Assembly: GCA_001801365.1 (NCBI GenBank) | Contig: MGXL01000092.1 | Span: forward strand, 1 to 6,241 | Direction: 5' to 3' | Length of the DNA: 6,241 nucleotides | Source: Gammaproteobacteria bacterium RBG_16_57_12 | Lineage (GTDB): Bacteria > Pseudomonadota > Gammaproteobacteria > RBG-16-57-12 | In this document: piece by piece, positions 1 through 5,311 of the stretch | How positions within the stretch are numbered: the stretch's first letter is position 1 | Layout: the number at the start of each line of letters is the position of its first letter | Notes under the pieces: model-generated | Databases searched by the model: none | Told to the model about the DNA's origin: nothing | The model's input: the letters and a program-made list of their open reading frames with translations, nothing else | Position numbers and translations under genes: made by a program

Positions 1-84
1 ATGTTGTTAAAAGGCGATATCATCGGCGTTTTGGACAATCAGGTCAAGCCAATCGACCCGGCACCCGCGACGACGCCATTATGA
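1..84 (+). CDS. 3' end of an unidentified upstream gene
   Basis: The frame beginning at base 1 is open until a TGA at 82-84 and encodes 27 residues that start MLLKGDIIGVLDNQVKPI and end in a Pro/Ala/Thr-rich tail. The ATG at base 1 may simply be an internal methionine, because the window starts there and no ribosome binding site can be seen. The stop overlaps the next start as ATGA (81-84), the usual arrangement of translationally coupled genes in one operon, and this is the main reason to believe the frame is coding. I do not recognise the family from so short a piece. The alternative is that the frame is open by chance. Confidence 0.5.
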   Translation: MLLKGDIIGVLDNQVKPIDPAPATTPL

Positions 85-1559
85 AAATTAAGATAAAACA
101 ACATATTGCGACTCCATCACCGGCGTCCGTGGATAAACTGGAAAACCTGATCATCCTGTTGCCCACAAAACTTCCCGACCATGGCTGGGCCACACTGCCC
201 TATGGCAAGATTCTCAAGGCGCGTGTCGAACACCGTAGACTGGACAAGCTTGACGAACCGCTGAGCACCGAGCTGCCCAACGTCCTCGGCACCCGGGTCG
301 GTCTGACCTGCATTGGTGAAAATATCAGCAGTTTTGACCTGCTCGAGCGCGCACGCAAGCTCGCTGCCCCTATCCTGACAGGAAATCCCGGGGCCGTCAG
401 CATCTGGTGCGCCCACCTCGATCCTGAACTGCAGGCGTGGGTCGTCGATGCGTTCATCTCCGCGCTACTGGCCGGGGACTATCAGCTCCCTGCTTATAAG
501 AGTGATGCCGGTCCGGCCCGGCGCCTCGGGATAATCGATCTGTACGGTGTCGAGAAAAAGGTCAACCTCGACCGTACCGTGGCCCAGGCGCAGGCCAATA
601 ATCTGGTGCGGCGTCTGACCGCGTTACCCCCCAACTATCTGACACCGTCACACTATTGTCAGGAGGCGGCACAACTGGCCGGCACCCATGGCTGGAAAAC
701 ACATTTTTACGACATACGCCAACTCACCCGCCTGAAGGCGGGCGCCTTCCTGGCGGTTGCCCGGGGCAGCCCGCGCCGGGACGCCGGCATCCTGCATCTG
801 CACTACACCCCGTCCAGGGCAGCCAAGGCTAAACGCCCGCTCGCCCTGGTAGGCAAGGGCATCTGTTTCGATACCGGCGGGACCAATCTCAAGCCGGCCC
901 GCTCCATGCATGGCATGCACGAGGACATGGCGGGCAGCGCCGTGGCCCTCGGCACCCTGCAGGCCCTGAGCGAACTGGGGGCGGACTTCCCCATCGATTG
1001 CTGGCTGGCCCTGGCGGAAAACCATATCGGCCCCGAGGCGTACCGGCAAAATGAAGTGGTAACGGCCAGCAACGGCACCACCATCGAGGTCATCCATACC
1101 GACGCCGAAGGGCGCATGGTGCTGGCCGATACCCTGGCGCTGGCCAGCAAGGCCAAACCGGGATTGATCCTGGATTTCGCAACGCTGACCGGCTCCTGCG
1201 TCCAGGCCCTGTCCAGCCGCTATGCGGGCGCCTTCACCAACCGGGACGAATACATCCCCCGCATCATCGCCGCCGGCAAGGCCAGCGGCGAGCGGGTCTG
1301 GCCCTTCCCCCTCGATGCCGACTTTGACCAGGAACTGAAAAGCGCCATCGCCGATATCAAGCAATGCACCCTGGAGAACGAGGCCGATCATATCCTAGCC
1401 AGCCGTTTCCTGAGCCGTTTCGTTGGCGACATCCCGTGGATACACATCGATCTGGCCTCCAGCTCGCACAAGGGCGGCCTGGCCCACATCCCCACCGACA
1501 CCACCGGCTTCGGTATCCGGTTTTCCCTGGAACTACTGCTCAGCGGCGATCTGCCCTGA
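81..1559 (+). CDS. M17 family (leucyl aminopeptidase-type) metallopeptidase
   Basis: This is a cytosolic two-metal aminopeptidase that removes N-terminal residues from peptides, probably in peptide turnover. The C-terminal catalytic domain (about residues 165-490) carries the full M17 active site: K259 and D264 in GKGICFDTGG, K271 in NLKP, D282 in HEDMAG, and D341, E343 and R345 in HTDAEGRM. Each lies exactly 11 positions before its E. coli PepA equivalent (K270, D275, K282, D293, D352, E354, R356), so the core has no net insertion or deletion. DFATLTG (365-371) is also present. The N-terminal part (1-160) is much less conserved, as usual in M17. Differences from classical PepA are HTDAEGRM for NTDAEGRL and ENEADHILASRFL (432-444) where the family usually has a Gly/Ala-rich AGAITAA-type segment. 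It is therefore probably a divergent M17 paralogue, and I give no symbol. ATG 81 is the first start in frame. No strong Shine-Dalgarno precedes it, which fits coupling to the upstream gene. Length (492) is normal for the family. Confidence 0.93.
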   Translation: MKIKIKQHIATPSPASVDKLENLIILLPTKLPDHGWATLPYGKILKARVEHRRLDKLDEPLSTELPNVLGTRVGLTCIGENISSFDLLERARKLAAPILTGNPGAVSIWCAHLDPELQAWVVDAFISALLAGDYQLPAYKSDAGPARRLGIIDLYGVEKKVNLDRTVAQAQANNLVRRLTALPPNYLTPSHYCQEAAQLAGTHGWKTHFYDIRQLTRLKAGAFLAVARGSPRRDAGILHLHYTPSRAAKAKRPLALVGKGICFDTGGTNLKPARSMHGMHEDMAGSAVALGTLQALSELGADFPIDCWLALAENHIGPEAYRQNEVVTASNGTTIEVIHTDAEGRMVLADTLALASKAKPGLILDFATLTGSCVQALSSRYAGAFTNRDEYIPRIIAAGKASGERVWPFPLDADFDQELKSAIADIKQCTLENEADHILASRFLSRFVGDIPWIHIDLASSSHKGGLAHIPTDTTGFGIRFSLELLLSGDLP

Positions 1560-1592
1560 CCGCATTATCCTCGGTCTAAAAAACCACAAAAA

Positions 1593-1598
1593 TATAAA
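1593..1598 (+). promoter_or_regulatory. possible -10 box for the GGDEF-EAL gene
   Basis: TATAAA, in an A-rich stretch just after the peptidase gene, matches 5 of 6 bases of the sigma-70 -10 consensus. No convincing -35 hexamer lies 16-18 bases upstream. If used, transcription would begin near 1604-1606, almost exactly where the self-complementary leader begins, and that is the main argument for it. Read-through from the peptidase gene is the alternative, since I see no U-tracted terminator in 1560-1600. A GACCG/CGGTC pair at 1558-1576 is followed by A residues, not T. Confidence 0.3.
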
Positions 1599-1603
1599 GA
1601 AAG

Positions 1604-1737
1604 ACTGCCTGCTGTCGAAACCCTCAGGGTCACCGGAGGGATTCCCGCCTTGGTAGGATAGCCGCTACCACGCATCCTCCCCCGGTGGCCAGCCGAAGGA
1701 CTGGCGCTATGTGTGTTAGTGGTTTCACTCTGGCAGT
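1604..1737 (+). ncRNA. candidate structured leader RNA upstream of the GGDEF-EAL gene
   Basis: The non-coding gap before the c-di-GMP gene folds on itself at several scales. ACTGCC (1604-1609) is the exact complement of GGCAGT (1732-1737), which ends three bases before the start codon at 1740. Nested inside, GAAACC (1617-1622) is complementary to GGTTTC (1721-1726). Inside that, GGTCACCGG (1628-1636) pairs with CCGGTGGCC (1682-1690), 9 bp with one G-U. This continues into AGGGAT/ATCCT and is capped by TGGTAG (1651-1656)/CTACCA (1665-1670) around an 8-base loop. GCCAG (1688-1692)/CTGGC (1701-1705) forms a further hairpin with loop CCGAAGGA. Such nesting right up to the start codon suggests a cis-regulatory RNA acting on translation. 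I do not recognise a known riboswitch. The c-di-GMP-I class would need GCAAAGCC-type core bases, which are absent. Pairings were found by eye, without energy calculation or covariation. Confidence 0.42.
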
Positions 1738-1756
1738 AGATGACTATGAAACATAG
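1709..1756 (+). CDS. possible 15-codon leader ORF overlapping the GGDEF-EAL start
   Basis: ATG at 1709 opens a frame encoding MCVSGFTLAVDDYET and stopping with TAG at 1754-1756. It is preceded by AAGGA (1696-1700) with an 8-base spacer, a better Shine-Dalgarno than anything in front of the main ORF. The frame differs from that of the GGDEF-EAL protein and covers both of its possible starts (1740 and 1746), so a ribosome finishing the leader ORF would terminate 7-16 bases past the main start and could re-initiate there. This would explain how a gene with a weak ribosome binding site is translated. The AAGGA lies in the loop of the GCCAG/CTGGC hairpin. An ORF this short can arise by chance, and the peptide shows no attenuator-like run of one amino acid. 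Confidence 0.3.
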   Translation: MCVSGFTLAVDDYET

Positions 1757-3689
1757 CCCGGACAACCTGCATAAACAGCCTGCACATCTGGATCAGCCCG
1801 AAAGCTGGCACCTGCTGGCCCTGGAAATGATGACCTCTCTGGCCGACATCGCCGGCGCCGGCAATCTCAGCCCTGATCCACGCTTTATTCTGGATAATAC
1901 TCGTCGGCACCTCAATCAGGTCATCGAGCTGGATGGCATAGCCTTTGTGTCATTGCCCAAAAACCAGTCACCCCCTGAACTGATCTACTGCTATCCCGAG
2001 GCCCACCGTGCTGATCTGCAGCGCGAGGTGGCCCGGCTGACCGAGAGCGGTGAATTCGCCCGCTCGCTGGATCATCGCTGGCAATTGCCGGTGCCCTCGC
2101 CCCTCTTCGGGCGGGATATTCTGTTGCAGCCGCTGGTCTCCCACTCGGGGATCCAGGGCATGTTCATCGGTATTGCGCCCAGGGGCGCGAGTACGCTGAC
2201 CACGGGCAGTCTGTATATGTTAACCGTGATTCTGCACAGTTGCGCCCAGGCCCTGGAAAGCGCCGGGCTGCATCGGATCATCAGCGAGCAGAACCGGCAA
2301 CTCGAGGCTACGGTGGAATACCACGCCCGGCAACTGCTGCACCAGCAGGCCCACGATCCCCTGACCGGCCTGACCAACCGGCTGTTGTTCCAGGATCGTA
2401 TCGAACAGGCCATTCTGCGTTCCCAGCGCAGCGGTGATTGCCATGCGGTATTGCTGCTCGACCTCGACCTGTTCAAGCGCATCAACGAGTCCTTCGGTCA
2501 TTCCGCCGGCGATGGCCTGCTCAAGGATTTTGCCCTGCGCCTGAAAGGCATCCTGCGCGAAAGTGATTCGGTCACCCGCTTCGATGTCGATGGAGGGCCC
2601 ATCACGCTGTCCCGGCTGGGGGGAGATGAGTTCGGCATTCTGCTTGGCGATGTGGACACCATCGATCATATCATCAAGGTGGTGCAACGCATCATCGAAG
2701 TCCTGGCGAAACCGTTTTTTCTCCAGGATCACGAAGTTCTTGTCACGACCAGCATCGGCATCAGCGTCAGCCCGCACGATGGCGACAATCCTGAAACCTT
2801 GCTCAGGAACGCCGACATCGCCATGTACCACGCCAAGCAGCAGGGCAGAAACAATTACCAGTTTTATGCCGAAGAGCTGAACACCCGGTCGCTGAACAAA
2901 CTGGTCCTGGAAAACAAGCTGCGCCACGCCCTGAAAACCGAACAGTTCATCCTGCACTATCAACCGCGCCTCGATCTGGTCAGCGGCCGGCTCTCCGGCG
3001 CCGAGGCGCTGGTCCGCTGGGCGCAACCGGAGGGCGGTCTGCTGCAACCGCAGGATTTCATCCCCCTGGCCGAGGAGACCGGACTGATCGTACCGCTGGG
3101 CAACTGGATTCTGCACACCGCCTGCCGGCAGGCCAGGGCCTGGCATGACGCCGGCCTGAGCAATATGCACATCGCCGTCAATCTTTCCGCCCGCCAGTTC
3201 AAGGACAAGCAGTTGCTGGAGAAGATCCGCACCGCCCTGGATGAATCCGCTCTGCCGCCACAATTCCTCGAAATCGAGATTACCGAGAGCGCCATCATGG
3301 AGGACGTGAAGGCCAACCTCGTCACACTCTGGCAGTTGCGCGATCTCGGCATACGCCTGGCCATCGACGATTTCGGCACCGGCTACTCGTCGTTGAGCTA
3401 TCTGAAACGCTTCCCCATCGACATCCTGAAGATCGATCAATCCTTCATCCGCAACATCACGCATGATGCCGACGACGCCGCCATCGTCACGGCCATCGCC
3501 GCCATGGCGCACAGCCTCGGTCTGGTGGTGGTCGCGGAAGGTGTCGAAACCCCCGCCCATCTGGATTTTCTGCGCAAACTCCACTGCAATGAGGCGCAAG
3601 GCTTCCTGTTCAGCAAACCGATAACCTCTCTGGAATATTCAGAACTGTTCAAGACGGGCAGCGAGCACCTGATCCCCGCGGGGCTATAA
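1740..3689 (+). CDS. GAF-like/GGDEF/EAL protein: c-di-GMP synthase and phosphodiesterase
   Basis: This protein probably both makes c-di-GMP from two GTP and hydrolyses it to pGpG, in the cytoplasm. No membrane segment is visible. Residues about 25-175 look like a divergent GAF sensor, ending in LLQPLV and GMFIGIAPRG. A helical linker (about 172-203) leads to the GGDEF domain (HDPLTGLTNR at 205-214). Metal ligand D241 and GGDEF (294-298) are intact. An RESD (273-276) fits the inhibitory RxxD site, but 17 rather than the usual 5 residues separate it from GGDEF. The EAL domain (about 390-640) keeps E422 of EAL, N481, E513, D543-D544 in DDFGTGYSS, K564, E600 and Q620 in QGFLFSKP, so phosphodiesterase activity is expected. 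Which activity dominates cannot be told. ATG 1740 follows an in-frame TAG (1737-1739). ATG 1746 is an alternative start. The ribosome binding site is poor, and an unusual leader precedes the gene. It is probably monocistronic, since the next gene is convergent. Confidence 0.96.
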   Translation: MTMKHSPDNLHKQPAHLDQPESWHLLALEMMTSLADIAGAGNLSPDPRFILDNTRRHLNQVIELDGIAFVSLPKNQSPPELIYCYPEAHRADLQREVARLTESGEFARSLDHRWQLPVPSPLFGRDILLQPLVSHSGIQGMFIGIAPRGASTLTTGSLYMLTVILHSCAQALESAGLHRIISEQNRQLEATVEYHARQLLHQQAHDPLTGLTNRLLFQDRIEQAILRSQRSGDCHAVLLLDLDLFKRINESFGHSAGDGLLKDFALRLKGILRESDSVTRFDVDGGPITLSRLGGDEFGILLGDVDTIDHIIKVVQRIIEVLAKPFFLQDHEVLVTTSIGISVSPHDGDNPETLLRNADIAMYHAKQQGRNNYQFYAEELNTRSLNKLVLENKLRHALKTEQFILHYQPRLDLVSGRLSGAEALVRWAQPEGGLLQPQDFIPLAEETGLIVPLGNWILHTACRQARAWHDAGLSNMHIAVNLSARQFKDKQLLEKIRTALDESALPPQFLEIEITESAIMEDVKANLVTLWQLRDLGIRLAIDDFGTGYSSLSYLKRFPIDILKIDQSFIRNITHDADDAAIVTAIAAMAHSLGLVVVAEGVETPAHLDFLRKLHCNEAQGFLFSKPITSLEYSELFKTGSEHLIPAGL

Positions 3690-3706
3690 CCAGGGCTTTG
3701 GTTAGC
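3683..3706. terminator. hairpin between convergent genes, possible terminator
   Basis: TAACCA (3687-3692) and TGGTTA (3699-3704) are exact complements around the loop GGGCTT, extended by GC (3683-3684)/GC (3705-3706) across a two-base bulge. The hairpin contains the TAA stop of the GGDEF-EAL gene and nearly fills the 21-base gap to the opposing gene. No T tract follows on either strand, so it does not look like a standard intrinsic terminator. A transcript-end-protecting hairpin, or chance, is possible. Confidence 0.25.
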
Positions 3707-3710
3707 AAGG

Positions 3711-4541
3711 CTATTTCCGGGCTTTGCGGATCTGTGCGGCGATCTCCGGCAGCGGATCGAGTACAGCATTGCTCATGGCATTGATCGCCTGCTCGATAAA
3801 CCACTGCACCGGCAATTCCTGATGAGCCGCGATCATCTTTTTGACATCCTCATCCGCGACATCGCGCAGGGCATAGGCCAGCATGGCCTGGGTCTGCTCG
3901 CGGCTGGTGCGGGCATAAAACTGATAGGACTGTTCCAGCAAGGATTGCTCCGGCAAGGGTCGATCCGGCGCTTCCCCGGCCTGCACGACATTGAACATGG
4001 CCACTGCGCTCAAGGCCTGGACGCCGGCGACGAACTGTGATTCCGCGGTGACGGCATCCAGTTGCGCGATCAATTCGCTGCGTGCCGGCAGGAGCGGGTT
4101 GGCGTTGTGCCACCGGCTGATCTCCTCGGCCTTGTCGGGCGCCTGCAATCCCTGTTTGCTTTTTTGTAAACGTTGCACCGGCGCCGAGGCGAAGACCTGC
4201 TGCAGATAGGCATAACGGTTGGGATCATAACCCTTGACCAGATTGGCCACGGTTCGATCGGTCATCGCCGGCTCCGAGTAGGTTTGCTCCAGCATCCTGG
4301 TAATCACCGTATAATCGATACCGTCCGGGCCCAGGGATAATTCCTTCTGCCGCTGCTCCAGGGCCCGCGCAATGATGGACGGCATGTTGGCGATATGGCC
4401 CTGGACACCCGACTGTTTCAGCAGCCCCCTGACCGCCGCGTCCGCCTGGCGCTCACTCTTGTCCGCAGCGGCCGCGAAGCCGCTGCTCAGAAACAGCAGC
4501 AGTATCAGCGCCGTACTGGTAAAATATTTTTTCATCTTCAT
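3711..4541 (-). CDS. secreted (probably periplasmic) protein of unknown function
   Basis: The gene encodes 276 residues from ATG 4541, or 274 from ATG 4535. The N-terminus is a clear Sec signal peptide: basic MKMKK, hydrophobic core TALILLLFLSSGF, and an Ala-rich cleavage region before ADKS. There is no lipobox cysteine, and the mature part contains no cysteine at all. The mature protein (about 250 residues) appears almost wholly helical, Gln/Ala/Leu-rich and without further membrane segments, so a soluble periplasmic location is likely. I recognise no catalytic motif. The general look (signal peptide plus short amphipathic helices) faintly recalls DUF2059-type proteins, but I cannot support that assignment. 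The frame extends upstream to ATG 4607, but that would put 22 residues including WWF before the signal peptide, so I prefer 4541/4535. GCGAG lies 7 bases before ATG 4535, a weak ribosome binding site. The gene converges on the GGDEF-EAL gene and diverges from the DUF502 gene, so it is probably transcribed alone. Confidence 0.85.
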   Translation of the reverse strand: MKMKKYFTSTALILLLFLSSGFAAAADKSERQADAAVRGLLKQSGVQGHIANMPSIIARALEQRQKELSLGPDGIDYTVITRMLEQTYSEPAMTDRTVANLVKGYDPNRYAYLQQVFASAPVQRLQKSKQGLQAPDKAEEISRWHNANPLLPARSELIAQLDAVTAESQFVAGVQALSAVAMFNVVQAGEAPDRPLPEQSLLEQSYQFYARTSREQTQAMLAYALRDVADEDVKKMIAAHQELPVQWFIEQAINAMSNAVLDPLPEIAAQIRKARK

Positions 4542-4554
4542 GCTCGCACCCGAT

Positions 4555-4583
4555 CTTATCCTCATGGCAAACCACCATAACAA
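4555..4583 (-). promoter_or_regulatory. possible promoter of the secreted-protein gene
   Basis: On the minus strand TTGTTA (4583-4578) and GATAAG (4560-4555) are 17 bases apart, each matching the sigma-70 -35 and -10 consensus at 4 of 6 bases. The spacing is ideal but the hexamers are weak. Transcription would start only about 5-15 bases before the start codons at 4541/4535, leaving a very short leader. This lies in the 132-base divergent intergenic region, where some promoter for this gene is expected. Confidence 0.22.
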
Positions 4584-4623
4584 ATCTCGGCCGCTGTTTC
4601 GAGCCATGGCGTCATTGTTCAGG

Positions 4624-4629
4624 CATAAT
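4624..4629 (+). promoter_or_regulatory. possible -10 box of the DUF502 gene
   Basis: CATAAT matches 5 of 6 bases of the sigma-70 -10 consensus and lies 50 bases before the start codon, so the transcript would begin near 4636 and include the Shine-Dalgarno at 4661. I see no good -35 hexamer 16-18 bases upstream, so an activator or an alternative promoter is possible. Confidence 0.27.
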
Positions 4630-4660
4630 TAGCCAACAGCACCGACTGATCCAACATCCC

Positions 4661-4665
4661 GGAGG
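4661..4665 (+). promoter_or_regulatory. strong Shine-Dalgarno fixing the DUF502 start
   Basis: GGAGG with an 8-base spacer precedes ATG 4674. It is the best ribosome binding site in the window and settles the start of the DUF502 gene. Confidence 0.85.
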
Positions 4666-4673
4666 ATGCACTT

Positions 4674-5297
4674 ATGAAATCCGTGCGTAGAATCTTTTTC
4701 AAGGGGCTCGCCGCCGTATTGCCCATCGGCCTCACCCTCTACATCATCTACTGGGTAGGCAGTTCGGCCGAATCATTGCTGGGCCGCTTCATCATGCTGT
4801 TCATCCCGGAAAACCTCTATTGGCCCGGCATGGGACTGATCGCCGGCCTGGTGCTGTTGATGATGATCGGCCTGCTGGTAAATGCCTGGGTGGTCAAGGG
4901 CGTGCTCGAATGGGGTGAGAAACTGATGGGCAGAATACCGCTGGTCAAAACCCTGTATAACGCCATGCGGGATTTTATGGGCTTCATTTCCAAGGGCCAT
5001 GAAGGCCGGGAGCTGAAACAGGTGGTCACCACCACGATCGGCGATGCCATCCTGATCGGCTTTGTCACCCGGGAAAATCTCTCCGACCTGCCCTTCGCCA
5101 GGCCGGGGCTGGTGGCCGTGTATTTCCCCATGAGCTATCAGATCGGCGGCTATACCCTGTATCTGCCGCGCGAGAAACTGACCCCCTTGAATATCCCGGT
5201 TGAACAGGCCATGGGGCTGGTCCTGACGGCGGGTGTCACCAGTAACCGATCCGCGGATACATCATCCGGCGGCCAGGCAAGCGCAGCAAAGCCCTGA
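4674..5297 (+). CDS. DUF502 family inner-membrane protein
   Basis: This 207-residue protein has the layout of the DUF502 family. A short basic N-terminus (MKSVRR) is followed by transmembrane helix 1 (about 8-28, with the typical GLAAVLPIGLTLYIIYW), a loop, and transmembrane helix 2 (about 52-74). The conserved GRIPLVKTLYNAMRDF follows at 86-101. A soluble beta-rich domain then includes IGFVTRE (128-134), VAVYFPMS (147-154) and GYTLYLPREKLTPL (159-172), and the last 15 or so residues are Ser/Ala/Gly-rich and probably disordered. Length fits the family (about 200). DUF502 proteins are widespread in bacteria, and I know of no established biochemical role, so none is given here. The gene stands alone: divergent from the secreted-protein gene and convergent with rsmE 14 bases away. 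The start is fixed by a strong GGAGG. Confidence 0.93.
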   Translation: MKSVRRIFFKGLAAVLPIGLTLYIIYWVGSSAESLLGRFIMLFIPENLYWPGMGLIAGLVLLMMIGLLVNAWVVKGVLEWGEKLMGRIPLVKTLYNAMRDFMGFISKGHEGRELKQVVTTTIGDAILIGFVTRENLSDLPFARPGLVAVYFPMSYQIGGYTLYLPREKLTPLNIPVEQAMGLVLTAGVTSNRSADTSSGGQASAAKP

Positions 5298-5304
5298 AAC
5301 AGGG
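5292..5304. terminator. short hairpin between convergent genes, possible bidirectional terminator
   Basis: CCCTG (5292-5296), loop AAA, CAGGG (5300-5304) form a perfect 5-bp stem. It overlaps the TGA of the DUF502 gene and sits 8 bases before the end of rsmE. On the plus strand ATTGTCTTC follows, an imperfect T-rich tail; on the minus strand CTTTGC follows. The stem is short and the T tracts are poor, so termination in either direction would be weak. Confidence 0.35.
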
Positions 5305-5311
5305 ATTGTCT

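Noticed and set aside
648..1391. 247-codon open frame on the minus strand across the M17 peptidase
   Set aside because: It is a shadow of the well-supported peptidase, with Gly/Ala/Gln-rich translation and no motif.
1558..1576. GACCG/CGGTC hairpin after the peptidase gene as a terminator
   Set aside because: The stem is 5 bp with a 9-base loop and is followed by A residues rather than a T tract, so intrinsic termination on the plus strand is unlikely.
1604..1737. GEMM (c-di-GMP-I) riboswitch
   Set aside because: GGTAGGATAGCCGCTACC loosely recalls the 3' part of some GEMM RNAs. However, the core GCAAAGCC-type bases and the tetraloop/receptor layout are absent, and the CTACC pairs locally with GGTAG.
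2220..3599. 459-codon open frame on the minus strand across the GGDEF-EAL gene
   Set aside because: It lies opposite a gene with complete GGDEF and EAL motifs. Its translation has low-complexity Gly/Gln/Asp-rich composition and no recognisable domain, as expected of a shadow frame in GC-rich DNA.
3674..3683. Perfect palindrome CCCCGCGGGG
   Set aside because: It is only 10 bases with no loop, lies within the last codons of the GGDEF-EAL gene, and is easily explained by GC-rich codon use.
4542..4607. 22-residue N-terminal extension of the secreted protein from ATG 4607
   Set aside because: It would bury the clear signal peptide inside the protein. ATG 4541 or 4535 gives a normal basic n-region.
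4372..4632. 86-codon plus-strand frame opposite the 5' part of the secreted-protein gene
   Set aside because: It overlaps a signal-peptide-encoding gene on the other strand, has no ribosome binding site, and its translation shows no coherent domain.
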